Shown: piece after piece, positions 29,514 to 38,432 of the stretch
Layout of the letters: each line of letters begins with the position of its first letter
Position numbering within the stretch: position 1 is the first letter of the stretch
Assembly (NCBI GenBank): GCA_965203795.1
Contig: OZ241915.1
Span: 2,976,001 to 3,040,000 of the forward strand
DNA length: 64,000 nucleotides
Direction: 5' to 3'
Origin: CBDBBY01 sp965203795
Lineage (GTDB): Bacteria; Pseudomonadota; Alphaproteobacteria; Rhodobacterales; Rhodobacteraceae
Program-made: the position numbers and the translations under genes
The notes under the pieces: model-generated
The model's input: the letters and a program-made list of their open reading frames with translations, nothing else
Told to the model about the DNA's origin: nothing
Database searches by the model: none

Positions 29514-30941
29514 TTAATCGATAAACCCAAGCAACCGATCCGTTTCCTCCAAAAAGAACGTTCGGTATGAGCTTGGGCAATCTGTAAGATTCCCATCTCC
29601 ATCCAATCCAATGTTGTAAAGTTGAACCGCACTTCCATCGCGTTCAAAATAAATTAACGAGATAGCAGAAGCATCCACCGCGTTATTCATAATCAGGATT
29701 CGTATCCTATTGATAATGTAATCACTATGTGTTTCAATTATGAATCTACTTCCATCTTGGGCGACGGCATCGCAAATCACGTTTGCGAGCGCCGCCTGCG
29801 CCCGCGGGTGCAAGTGCACCTCAGGTTGCTGTAAGAGAAAGGTTGAATTTCTTCCTCTACCATTAACGCGATCTGCTAAAATATTCGCTACAACGGGGAG
29901 ACACTGGCTAACCCCATAACCGACGTCCATAATATTTACAAATCCCCCGGAACTAACCTTAACTTGCACTTGAAACGGACTGTTGCTTTCCTTTACGTAG
30001 TTTTTAATTCTGATATCCGAAAACAAATCCGCCAGCTCTCCAAATGCAATCAATCCTTTACGAATTATTTTCCAATTGTTCTTATCTGATTTTTCTAACT
30101 GTCGTAGCAACAGAGGAATGTGTTCGCCCTCAGGGCTCGGATTCCCTCGAAGCGGATCATAGGTCCTCTTAGGTTTTGATCGAATTGGTGCAATTGGAAT
30201 AATTTTGTTTGTGTATTGCCGCACGCTCCTGAACCTAAATGGATCGAATATCGGTACGTGGAGTCGGCGTCCATTTCGGCCATTGATGATCGGTGCTAGA
30301 AAGTCAAAAATTTTGTCAACCGTATCCCGCCACTGCTCGCTATGATCAGGTTCAAGCCAGCTGCCGGAGTACCAAATTTTATCTCTTCGATCTTTTATTT
30401 TCGCTCGCGCCAAGTCGGACGCAATTCTTTCAACAATTCTACACATCTCGAATACGGATGTCTTTAGTGTTCTTGAATATTCTGGAATAGATATCTTCGT
30501 TCCACTTGCCATTTGTCTAAGCTCGATAAATACATTTTCACGGAATTCTCGTCTCAAGCTGTGCACTTGCGGCAAACCGTTATTTTGTCCAATGGTGACG
30601 TATAGGTCACCAAGCCGAGCAATGTCCGTGTTTTGGTTAGAAACGCCTAAACCGATCTTGAATTTATTTGCTCGATATCTTTCATCATCCGATGAATGCA
30701 AAATATCATTAAACGAGCCAAGTTCGAATGGATCAAAATTAAAATCGGGGTTGTTCATAAATTGTCCGCTAATACAATCTACAATTGCCATATAGCTGGC
30801 CAAAAATGATGATTTACCGGTGCTATTTTCGCCTACCAATAATGTAATTGGTCGCAGCCGCCCACGTTGCTCGGTACGAAAACATCGAAAGTTCTCCAAG
30901 ATTAATTCGTTAGGATGATTCACGACGCTACGCAGCTCCAT
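29514..30941 (-). CDS. OLD/RecF-like AAA ATPase
   Basis: The 475-residue ATPase begins LILENFRCFR and has Walker A GENSTGKSSFL (about 37-47), an ABC-like signature region GYGVSQCLPVV (about 343), Walker B FLLQQPEVHLHPRAQ (about 369) and an H-loop IIETHSDYIINR. This is the layout of overcoming-lysogenization-defect-type ATPases; no TOPRIM nuclease domain is present. The nuclease role may be taken by the PIN protein downstream. TTGCGC and TACAAC hexamers 17 bases apart lie just upstream of the ATG, so the transcript may have little or no leader. Strongly AT-rich for this genome. Confidence 0.85.
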   Translation of the reverse strand: MELRSVVNHPNELILENFRCFRTEQRGRLRPITLLVGENSTGKSSFLASYMAIVDCISGQFMNNPDFNFDPFELGSFNDILHSSDDERYRANKFKIGLGVSNQNTDIARLGDLYVTIGQNNGLPQVHSLRREFRENVFIELRQMASGTKISIPEYSRTLKTSVFEMCRIVERIASDLARAKIKDRRDKIWYSGSWLEPDHSEQWRDTVDKIFDFLAPIINGRNGRRLHVPIFDPFRFRSVRQYTNKIIPIAPIRSKPKRTYDPLRGNPSPEGEHIPLLLRQLEKSDKNNWKIIRKGLIAFGELADLFSDIRIKNYVKESNSPFQVQVKVSSGGFVNIMDVGYGVSQCLPVVANILADRVNGRGRNSTFLLQQPEVHLHPRAQAALANVICDAVAQDGSRFIIETHSDYIINRIRILIMNNAVDASAISLIYFERDGSAVQLYNIGLDGDGNLTDCPSSYRTFFLEETDRLLGFID

Positions 30942-31628
30942 TTTTTAATTGTTGTACGGTAATCCTAAATTGAGCGCAATATCTATACGTGCCGATATTT
31001 TTCCTTCGAACGACAACATTTTGTAAAGTTCGCTGTTTGTTGCGGTATCGCATTTGGAGTTCCCAACATTTAGTGATGATCCGTCCAAGCTCTTCTGGAG
31101 ACCATTTCGCTTAAAGCTCGCTGATTTCGGACACATGCAGTATCGGTCCCGCCATCCAATCAGGCGGGCTTGGGCCGATTGGATGACGATCAAGGAAGGA
31201 ACGCGGGTCTTCCAACCTGTTCGTGAAGGGCGAACAAAAAGGATAGCCGCGATGCACGCAGCTACAGACGGCTCGCCCGTCGCAAGGGCGTCCATGACAT
31301 CAAGCAGGGCGGGTGCTCCCGAAGAGCCTACGCCGTTGACGTGGTCGGGATTCCGAGACCCACGCTCTTCAGCTCGGACAATCTGAGGCGGCGGAGTCGT
31401 CTTGAATCCCGGTTCCGTGGGCTCGGCGCCTGTGGCGGGCGAACTGACCGAGGAGCCTGATCCGCGACTGGGCGGGGAACGTCAGCCAATACCCATAGCA
31501 ATGCAAGCAACCGATTCGGTAAATCCGAATTTGCCATATGACCTTGGCGCTAACACGACGTTGATTGCCTTGCCCGGATTCAGGCATAGTGGCGGCCGGC
31601 GGCGGATTCACCGAACGGAACGGACGAA
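30942..31628. other. Edge of the AT-rich insertion; no intact gene
   Basis: AT-rich composition continues to about 31,075 and then returns to the genomic GC level. A minus-strand frame stopping at 30945, 3 bases before the ATPase ATG, reads NSELYKMLSFEGKISARIDI and then ALNLGLPYNN in the AT-rich part. It could be the tail of a gene whose front was lost when the insertion edge formed. The GC-rich part holds no recognisable gene. Confidence 0.4.
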
Positions 31629-32084
31629 ATGGAGAAGGAACAATATTTCGAGGACTACGTGGTCGGCGAAGCCCGGCAGAGCCGCGGACGGACGATCACT
31701 GAAACGGACATCGTCATCCATGCCGGGCATTCAGGAGATTTCTACCCGCACCACATGGATGCGGAGTTCTGCGCTGGCCAGCCATTCAAGAAGCCGATCG
31801 CCCACGGCACCATGACCTTCGCCATCGGCGTCGGCTTGACGGCGACGCAGATAAACCCCCGCGCGTTCACGTACGGCTACGAGCGGCTGCGGTTTCCGAA
31901 CCCGGTCCATGCCGGCGATACGATCAGGACGACCGTTACCGTCGGAAGCAAGTCCGACGACCCCAAGCGTCCGGCATTCGGAAGGGTGGTCGAGCTTACC
32001 GAAACCAAGAACCAGAACGGCAAGACGGTCATGTATTGCGAACATGTCCTGCTCGTGGAGAAAAAGGATCCGGAAAATGGCTGA
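31629..32084 (+). CDS. MaoC-like (hotdog-fold) dehydratase
   Basis: A 151-residue single-hotdog protein. The hydratase-2 motif is visible as DFYPHHMDAEFCAGQPFKKPIAHGTM (about 36-61), with the conserved Asp/His pair and the Gly-Thr of the AHGTM turn. MaoC proteins hydrate enoyl-CoA-type substrates. Its stop overlaps the next gene by 8 bases. A second, longer MaoC-like gene lies at 43098-43661 on the opposite strand and shares the YGYxRLRF and CEHxL segments. Confidence 0.88.
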   Translation: MEKEQYFEDYVVGEARQSRGRTITETDIVIHAGHSGDFYPHHMDAEFCAGQPFKKPIAHGTMTFAIGVGLTATQINPRAFTYGYERLRFPNPVHAGDTIRTTVTVGSKSDDPKRPAFGRVVELTETKNQNGKTVMYCEHVLLVEKKDPENG

Positions 32085-33141
32085 CACTCCGCGCCAAAGC
32101 TGGCCCGCGCCAGCGAACCCTTTGCCCGTGGTGATCATCGGCGCGGGAGGCATCGTGCGCGATGCCCATCTTCCCGCTTACAAGAAGGCGGGCATCCAAG
32201 TGCACGGCGTCACCGACACGGATCGAAGCCGATCCGATAGCTTGGCGTCGGACTGGTCCATACCCGAAGTTCACGCCGATGCCTCATCCGCGGCGTCCAG
32301 CTGCGGAACCGACGCGGTGTACGACATTGCCGTTCCGCCGTCCGCGATCACCGACGTGCTGCCGCACCTTCCGGACGGGGCTGCCGTGCTGATCCAGAAG
32401 CCCATGGGAGAGAATCGGGAGCAGGCCCGGAAGATCCTTTCGATCTGCAAAGAGAAAAGCCTCAAGGCGGCTGTGAACTTCCAGCTGCGCTTCGCGCCGA
32501 TGATGATGGCGGCGAAAGGTTTGATTGAGTCGGGAAGGATCGGCGACCTTCTAGAGATCGAAGTGCACCTCAACGTCTATACGCCGTGGCACCTGTTTCC
32601 GTTTCTGATTCCGATGGAGCGGGTCGAAATCGCGGTCCACTCAATCCACTACCTCGACACGATCAGGGCTTTCGCCGGCAACCCGTCCGGCGTGTTCGCG
32701 CGCAGCATCCGGGACCCGCGCGCTTCCGAGTTCGCCCAGACCCGCACGACGGCGGTTCTTGATTACGGCGATGCCCGGCGCGTTGTCATGTCGATCAATC
32801 ACAACCACCGCGGCGGGCGGAAATTCCAGTCGGCATGGTTCCGCATCGAGGGCACTGAAGGCGCGATGATGGTGAAGCTGGGCGTGATCTTCGACTACCC
32901 CAACGGGGAGCCCGACGAGCTGTGGCTATGCCCGAACAATGGCGAATGGGAGCAGATCCCCCTTGAAGGCAGCTGGTTCATCGATGCCTTCATGGGAACG
33001 ATGCGCAATGTGCAGCGGTTCAATTCGGGCGAGGACGCCTCGCTGTATTCATCCGTGGAGGATGCCTACGAGACCATGGCCCTCGTGGAAGCCTGTTTCA
33101 AATCCATGCGCGAGCCCGCAACCCCGTTGGACCTGAACTGA
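32077..33141 (+). CDS. Gfo/Idh/MocA-family oxidoreductase
   Basis: A 354-residue NAD(P)-dependent sugar dehydrogenase-like protein: VVIIGAGGIVRDAHLPAYKK nucleotide-binding start and IQKPMGENREQAR (about 104), where EKP is usual and QKP is a variant. The C-terminal sheet domain has the VHSIHYLDTIRAF catalytic-histidine region. It overlaps the MaoC stop by 8 bases. The opposite-strand cluster of lactonase, dehydratase and aldolase suggests it oxidises a sugar or sugar acid for that route. Confidence 0.87.
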   Translation: MADTPRQSWPAPANPLPVVIIGAGGIVRDAHLPAYKKAGIQVHGVTDTDRSRSDSLASDWSIPEVHADASSAASSCGTDAVYDIAVPPSAITDVLPHLPDGAAVLIQKPMGENREQARKILSICKEKSLKAAVNFQLRFAPMMMAAKGLIESGRIGDLLEIEVHLNVYTPWHLFPFLIPMERVEIAVHSIHYLDTIRAFAGNPSGVFARSIRDPRASEFAQTRTTAVLDYGDARRVVMSINHNHRGGRKFQSAWFRIEGTEGAMMVKLGVIFDYPNGEPDELWLCPNNGEWEQIPLEGSWFIDAFMGTMRNVQRFNSGEDASLYSSVEDAYETMALVEACFKSMREPATPLDLN

Positions 33142-33256
33142 ACCGGCCGGCCGGAGCAAAAGAACCGCTGCGGTCGCGCCGCCGCAGGGAACGTCGCCGA
33201 CTTTCCGAGGCCCAACAGGCGCGGCCGGGCCGAAACCGGCTTCCGTCCGCGGGCAT

Positions 33257-34108
33257 TCAGGGTCCGACCTTGTAAATCCTCCTGGCGGTGCCGGACCCGA
33301 TCGCGGCCGCTTCGTCCTCGGAAAGCCTCGACAGAATTCTCCCCGTCACTTCCAGCCAGTCCGGCAGCCCGTTCGCCAAGTTCACGACCGGCCAATCGCT
33401 CCCCCAAACGATGCGTCCGGTTCCGAATGTTTCCAGCACATGCTCGACATACGGATTGATTGCCTCCAGCGTGGCGTTTCCGGCGGCGCAATAGGCGAGC
33501 AGTCCCGAGAGCTTGCAGCTGACGTTCGGCAACTCCGCGATCCTGCCGATCTGCTCGCGCCACGGATTCATGCCGCCTCCCGCGATGTCGGGAACGCCGC
33601 AATGGTTCAGGACCATTTCGGTTCCGCTGCAAGCCTTCGCGAGTTCGAGCGCGATCGGCAGCTGCCTCGACAGGAAGCAAAGATCGAAAACCTTTCCCCT
33701 GCTTCCGATGGCGCGAACATTCCTCCTGAACGTTTCCGTCGTCGAGAGGTCGTCGTCCATGATGTGGAGCACGCGCCTGTAGGCCAGAACGCCGAGGCTG
33801 TCGCCTTCGTCCAGCCATTCCGAGAACCCTTCGTCGGATTCCGGCCTGCAGGAGGCGATCAAGCCGAGTATTCCGCTTCCTGGCTCCTTCGAAAGCCCAT
33901 GGACGTACCGCGCTTCGGCTTTGTAGTCCGGATCGTCCACGCCGGTCTCCATGAACAGCGTGCCTTGCACTCCCTTTCCGGCGGTCAGCGATTTGTAATC
34001 TTCGAGCGAAAACGACTTGCCCGCCAACGCGGGAATGCCGTCCGTCCAGCCGTAGCCGACGATCTTCGGGTACACCAAGTGCTGGTGGGTATCCAAAAGC
34101 TCCGTCAT
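33257..34108 (-). CDS. Amidohydrolase-family protein, probable sugar lactonase
   Basis: A 283-residue TIM-barrel protein with the metal motif DTHQHL near residue 6, LNHCGVPD (about 167) and GSDWPV (about 238) supplying His and Asp. This subset of the family (amidohydro_2) includes L-rhamnono- and L-fucono-lactonases. Last gene of the minus-strand cluster, following a dehydratase and an aldolase. Confidence 0.85.
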   Translation of the reverse strand: MTELLDTHQHLVYPKIVGYGWTDGIPALAGKSFSLEDYKSLTAGKGVQGTLFMETGVDDPDYKAEARYVHGLSKEPGSGILGLIASCRPESDEGFSEWLDEGDSLGVLAYRRVLHIMDDDLSTTETFRRNVRAIGSRGKVFDLCFLSRQLPIALELAKACSGTEMVLNHCGVPDIAGGGMNPWREQIGRIAELPNVSCKLSGLLAYCAAGNATLEAINPYVEHVLETFGTGRIVWGSDWPVVNLANGLPDWLEVTGRILSRLSEDEAAAIGSGTARRIYKVGP

Positions 34109-34201
34109 TTCAAAAGCCTCCTTTCTTGCTCAAGGCCGTACGGCCCTCGTTTCGCGGCCCGTGGATCAGGCGCCGCGCGGCAGGGCGATGTCCGGCCGCG
34201 G

Positions 34202-35311
34202 CTACAGCTTCTCCAGCAAGCAGTCGTCGATGAAATCCCAATCCAGATCCGCGCCCAGCCCAGGCGATTCCGGCAGCGTTGCTATGCCGTCGGCGACGGG
34301 AAGCGGTTCCGTCAGCCCGAAGTCGAACTTGTCCGTCGGCCAGAGAAGCTCGAAGTAGGTGCTGTTGTTCACGGCGCCGTTCAAATGCAGGTTCACCATC
34401 TCGAGCGGGTGAAAGATCGTAGTATGCAGCTCGCAATTCATGTGGAACGATTCCGCCAGCCGGGCGGTCTTCAGCGCACCCGTTACGCCGCCCGTCCACG
34501 AAACATCCGCCCGGACCGCGTCCACAACGCGCATCGCAATGCATTCCGCAGCGGAGTACGGGTGCTTCGCCAGGACTTCGACGCCGACCACTGGAATGTC
34601 GAGCACCCGCGTGAGTTCCTTGAGCGCGCTGAAATTCTCGTCAGGCAGCGGCTCTTCCAGCCACTTGTAGTTCATCGCTTCAAGTTCCCGGCCGAGCCGA
34701 ACGGCCTGCTCCAGCGTGTAGGGCGCAACCGGGTCGGACATGAGAGTGAACTGGTCGCCGACAGCCGACCTGACCGACCTGTGGATATCGATATCCTCTT
34801 CGAGCGACCGGCCCGGCGGGTGGATCTTGTACGCCTTGAAGCCTGCGTCCCTGACCGCGCATGCCTCGGCGGCGTAGGCGGCGGGATCGTCCAGAACCAG
34901 CGACGATGCGTAAACTGGCACCTCGCCCCGCGCGCCGCCGATGTACCGCCAAAGCGGCTGCCCGGCCGCCTTCGCACCGAGAATCCACAGGCAGCAGTCA
35001 ACCGGGCCGAACGAATAGATCGGCAGGTGATGCCACCAGCGGTCGGCTGTCCGCCAATCGTGCCAGACACGCTCCCTATCGAGCGCATTCCGACCTACCA
35101 GGAAGGGCCGGAGCGAGCTCGCGGCCAAATGCCCCGCCCCGAGCGCCGACCGGCCCGCGAATCCGAACATGGAAGCGGACAGCCCGTCCTCGGTCGTGAC
35201 GGTGTAGACAAGGAATTCGAGACCGTCCTGCTTTATGCCGTCGCGCATCGATGCGCCTTCGATCACGGAAGGCGATCTGCAGCATCGGATTTCCAGTTCG
35301 GCGATCTTCAT
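34202..35311 (-). CDS. Enolase-superfamily sugar-acid dehydratase
   Basis: A mandelate racemase/muconate lactonizing enzyme-type protein of 369 residues. Metal ligands are visible as Asp in LMSDPVAPY, Glu in WLEEPLPDEN and Glu in VVGVEVLAKH, in the usual spacing. The lysine of KAYKIHPPG, and His/Asp in CELHTTIFHP and VRADVSWTGG, form the acid/base set. With KIH rather than KxK the exact subgroup is unclear; a dehydratase for a 6-carbon aldonate fits the neighbours. Starts 2 bases after the rraA-like stop. Confidence 0.87.
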   Translation of the reverse strand: MKIAELEIRCCRSPSVIEGASMRDGIKQDGLEFLVYTVTTEDGLSASMFGFAGRSALGAGHLAASSLRPFLVGRNALDRERVWHDWRTADRWWHHLPIYSFGPVDCCLWILGAKAAGQPLWRYIGGARGEVPVYASSLVLDDPAAYAAEACAVRDAGFKAYKIHPPGRSLEEDIDIHRSVRSAVGDQFTLMSDPVAPYTLEQAVRLGRELEAMNYKWLEEPLPDENFSALKELTRVLDIPVVGVEVLAKHPYSAAECIAMRVVDAVRADVSWTGGVTGALKTARLAESFHMNCELHTTIFHPLEMVNLHLNGAVNNSTYFELLWPTDKFDFGLTEPLPVADGIATLPESPGLGADLDWDFIDDCLLEKL

Positions 35312-35313
35312 CT

Positions 35314-35964
35314 TCAGAACTTTCCGTACTGCCTGTAGGCGTCCTGCGGATCCGCGCCCGCCAGAATCGCGGTTCGAACCTTGTTCTCAGTCTTCATCGC
35401 GGCGACGGATTTCTCAAGGATCTCGTCGACGTCCTCTGCCGGAACCCGCACCATTCCGTCGCGGTCGCCGTGAAGCCAGTCGCCCGGCCGGATCAGGACA
35501 TCGCCAATCATGACGTCCACATCCGTGCCGGAGGGCATCCAGGTTCCCACGATGTCCTTGGGCGTATGGTGGGTGCGCCAGCACGGGAAGCCCAGCTTCA
35601 GAATGAAGCCGCTGTCCCTCAAGGCGCCGTCCAGCACGCAACCCAGCACGCCTTTCATGTGGAGGGTTTCAGCCGACAGCTCGCCCATCTGCGCCAGTTC
35701 GTGCGTATGGGGCTGCGCGGTCCAGATGTGCCCTTCCCTGCATCGGGACAGCAGCCCGGTCCAAGCAAGAAGCGTCTGGTGCGGTTCGGCGGACTCGTCG
35801 GGGCGCCCTTCGATCGTGAACGCCGGTCCGCAGAGCCGCATCTCGGGCTGCAAGGGCGCAATCCGATTCGGCAAAGTGAAATTCCGGAATCCGGAAGAGC
35901 GCATCGCGTCGTGGACAACGCTCGTATAGCAAGCGCGGAACCGTTCGATCCGCTCGTCAGGCAT
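35314..35964 (-). CDS. RraA-family aldolase/decarboxylase
   Basis: A 216-residue protein of the RraA fold. LGCVLDGALRDSGF (about 109-122) contains the Asp and Arg-Asp residues that bind metal and pyruvate in HMG/CHA-type aldolases, and DVDVMIGDVLIRPGDWLHGDRDGMVRVP follows the family pattern. Catabolic context argues for a retro-aldolase making pyruvate rather than the RNase E regulator RraA. It overlaps the mutarotase gene by 8 bases. Confidence 0.87.
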   Translation of the reverse strand: MPDERIERFRACYTSVVHDAMRSSGFRNFTLPNRIAPLQPEMRLCGPAFTIEGRPDESAEPHQTLLAWTGLLSRCREGHIWTAQPHTHELAQMGELSAETLHMKGVLGCVLDGALRDSGFILKLGFPCWRTHHTPKDIVGTWMPSGTDVDVMIGDVLIRPGDWLHGDRDGMVRVPAEDVDEILEKSVAAMKTENKVRTAILAGADPQDAYRQYGKF

Positions 35965-36286
35965 GGTGGAAGACTTCCTCCATCATCGCCCACCACTCGC
36001 CTTCCTGCCTTGTTTCCAGCGGCTCCTGCATCGGCATGCAGATCTCCCACCACTTCTGCGTCATCGGATCCGCCGCCATCTTTTCGGCATCGGCCTCGAA
36101 GTCGTCTCCGAGATACTCCCAGTAGCCGAAGAGCAGGTTCTCCGGCTCCTTCAGGAAGATCGAGTAGTTCGTGATGTTGCACTCGCTGATCTTCGCAAGA
36201 ATCTCAGGCCAGGTCTCGGCGTGCAGCCGCTTGTATTCGTCGATGTGCTCCGCCTTCAGGCCGATCACCATCCCCATCCGCTTCAT
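35957..36286 (-). CDS. L-rhamnose mutarotase-like protein
   Basis: A 109-residue ferredoxin-like protein: MGMVIGLKAEHIDEYKRLHA with the catalytic-type histidine, ITNYSIFL, NLLFGYWEY and MAADPMTQKWWEICMPMQEP. The length and motifs are those of RhaM, which interconverts alpha and beta anomers of L-rhamnose. Its presence is the best hint that the cluster handles a 6-deoxy-L-sugar. Confidence 0.9.
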   Translation of the reverse strand: MKRMGMVIGLKAEHIDEYKRLHAETWPEILAKISECNITNYSIFLKEPENLLFGYWEYLGDDFEADAEKMAADPMTQKWWEICMPMQEPLETRQEGEWWAMMEEVFHHA

Positions 36287-36473
36287 CGTTAAGTCTCCTC
36301 CGTAATTTGCGTTGGACCTTTGTGTGAACCCGCGCGGACCGGCTGCCGGCTCCAGTCGACTTCGAGGCCGGAGCGCACCCGCCGATCCCGAATGCAGGCC
36401 GAACCGGGGAACGCCCGGAGGCCGATTGGCACGCGGTCGACGATCGACGTTCTGGTGCCGGAGTTTTTGGGCA

Positions 36474-37568
36474 TCAGTTCCGCTCCAACGAAACCTGCGT
36501 CCCGGCGTCGAACAGGTGCAAATTGCTCAAGGACAGGTTGAATTCCATGACCGCGCCTTCGGATATCTCGCGCGGATCGAACATCTTCGCCTGCACCTCC
36601 CTGCCGCCGACCCGCGTGTAGAGGATCGCCTCCATTCCGAGCAGCTCCGCGAAGTCGACTTCAAGCTTGAGCGCGAATGTCGGCCCTCCCTCCGAAATCC
36701 CGTGGCCGACCGGCGTCAGGTCGTCGGGCCTGATGCCAAGGACGATTTCCTGCCCTTCCTGCGCGTCGACCTGACGCCCCGGCGGCAAGGGAATTGTCAT
36801 GCCGCCTTCGATTTCGATGGCGCCGCCTCGGACCGCGGCGGGCAGAAGGTTCATCGGAGGCGATCCGATGAAGCTACCGACGAAGACGTTGGCAGGACGC
36901 GTGAACACCTCCATCGGCGTGCCCATCTGCTCGATGCGCCCGTCCTTGATCACGACGATCCGGTCGGCCAGCGTCATCGCCTCCACCTGGTCGTGCGTCA
37001 CGTAGACGATCGTGGTCTCGACCTTCTGGTGCAGCTTCTTGATCTCGGTGCGCATCTGGGTGCGCAGCTTCGCGTCAAGGTTGGAAAGCGGCTCGTCGAA
37101 CAGGAATGCGTCCGGATGGCGTACGATGGCGCGGCCCATGGCCACCCTTTGGCGCTGCCCGCCGGACAGCTCAGCGGGTATCCGGTCGAGCAGATCGGAC
37201 ATGCCAAGGATTTCGGCGGCCTCGTTGACCCGCTCGGCCACCATGCCTTCCGGCAGCTTGGCGATCTTGAGGCCGAATCCCAGATTCTCGCGCACGTTCA
37301 TGTGCGGATAGAGGGCGTAGTTCTGGAACACCATCGAGATGTTCCGCTTGCGGGGAGGCAGGTCGTTCACGACGTTCCCGCCGATCATGATTTCGCCGCC
37401 GGTTATCTCCTCCAGCCCCGCGATCATCCGCAGAATGGTGGACTTGCCGCACCCTGACGGCCCGACCAGCACCAGGAATTCGTTGTGGGCGATCTCAAGA
37501 TCGATTCCGTGAACGACCTGCGTCCTTCCGTACCGCTTCACGACGCTTTCGAGCTTGATGTCCGCCAC
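36474..37568 (-). CDS. Carbohydrate ABC transporter ATP-binding protein, UgpC/MalK type
   Basis: A 364-residue ATPase: Walker A GPSGCGKST (about 36-44), signature LSGGQRQRVAMGRA (about 135), Walker B FLFDEPLSNLDAKLR, and H-loop VYVTHDQVEAM. The C-terminal MalK-type OB regulatory domain (PPMNLLPA, LGIRPDDL) is complete. The gene follows its permeases by 3 bases and powers sugar import. Confidence 0.95.
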   Translation of the reverse strand: MADIKLESVVKRYGRTQVVHGIDLEIAHNEFLVLVGPSGCGKSTILRMIAGLEEITGGEIMIGGNVVNDLPPRKRNISMVFQNYALYPHMNVRENLGFGLKIAKLPEGMVAERVNEAAEILGMSDLLDRIPAELSGGQRQRVAMGRAIVRHPDAFLFDEPLSNLDAKLRTQMRTEIKKLHQKVETTIVYVTHDQVEAMTLADRIVVIKDGRIEQMGTPMEVFTRPANVFVGSFIGSPPMNLLPAAVRGGAIEIEGGMTIPLPPGRQVDAQEGQEIVLGIRPDDLTPVGHGISEGGPTFALKLEVDFAELLGMEAILYTRVGGREVQAKMFDPREISEGAVMEFNLSLSNLHLFDAGTQVSLERN

Positions 37569-37571
37569 GGG

Positions 37572-38432
37572 TCAGCCCTTCACGCCGCCGAAGGTCAGGC
37601 CCGCGATCAGATGCTTCTGCACAAGGAAAGTGAGCACTAAGGCGGGTACGATGATGATGACCGCCATCGCGGACATCCCCGCCCAGTCTATGGTGAACTG
37701 GGCGGTGAAATCCATCAGCCCTACAGGCAGAGTCTTGCTGTCCGTCGAGCGCGTGAGCTGGCTCGCCAAGGCGTACTCGTTCCAAGAGGTGAGGAAGGCG
37801 AATATCCCGGCGGCGGCGATTCCCGATTTGGCGAGCGGGAACTCGATCTTCCAGAACGCCTTCCAGCGATTGCAGCCGTCCACGAGCGCCGCTTCCGAGA
37901 GCTCCTGCGGGACCTGCCGGAAGAACCCGTCAATGAGCCAGATCGTGAATGGCACGTTCAGCGCCACGTAAACGATGATCAGGCCGAGCTTCGCGTCGAT
38001 CAGGCCGATGCGGCTCCAGATCATGAAGAGCGGGAGTGAAAGCGCGATGCCGGGCACGGTCCTGGCAAGCATGAGGCCCAGGAACAGCCGGTTCTTGTGT
38101 CTGAACCGGAACCGGGCGAACGCGTAGCCGCCCGACATGCCGATCAGGAGGGCGACGAAGGTGCTGGTCAGGGCGATGATCAGCGAGTTGCTGAAATACG
38201 CCGGCACCGGAATCGCGATCTGTTCGGCGCCGAAGCCGAAGATCTTGGCGAAATTGTCGAGATTGAAGACTTCGGGAATCCAGACGGCCGGCTTGGCGAG
38301 CACCTCTCCGTTGGGCCTGAATCCGGTAAGCACGACCCACATGCCGGGAAGGCAGATGACCAGCATCAGCAGGAACGTCACGATCCAGGAGGCCGCTTCC
38401 CCCACCCTTCGCTGCAGAGCGCCGGCGCTCAA
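37572..38432 (-). CDS. Carbohydrate ABC transporter permease, MalG type
   Basis: A membrane protein of about 286 residues with six helices and the EAA loop EAALVDGCNRWKAFWKIEFPLAKSG (about 190-214). The start is not an ATG: TTG at 38432 overlaps the previous stop (ATTGA) behind GGGAGGGGCGGA. The in-frame GTG at 38405 is the alternative. Frame and length agree with either. Confidence 0.9.
   Translation of the reverse strand: MSAGALQRRVGEAASWIVTFLLMLVICLPGMWVVLTGFRPNGEVLAKPAVWIPEVFNLDNFAKIFGFGAEQIAIPVPAYFSNSLIIALTSTFVALLIGMSGGYAFARFRFRHKNRLFLGLMLARTVPGIALSLPLFMIWSRIGLIDAKLGLIIVYVALNVPFTIWLIDGFFRQVPQELSEAALVDGCNRWKAFWKIEFPLAKSGIAAAGIFAFLTSWNEYALASQLTRSTDSKTLPVGLMDFTAQFTIDWAGMSAMAVIIIVPALVLTFLVQKHLIAGLTFGGVKG

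Noticed and set aside
33440..35338. A 632-codon plus-strand frame over the lactonase and dehydratase genes
   Set aside because: Both minus-strand genes have clear catalytic motifs; the opposite frame is low-complexity and motif-free.
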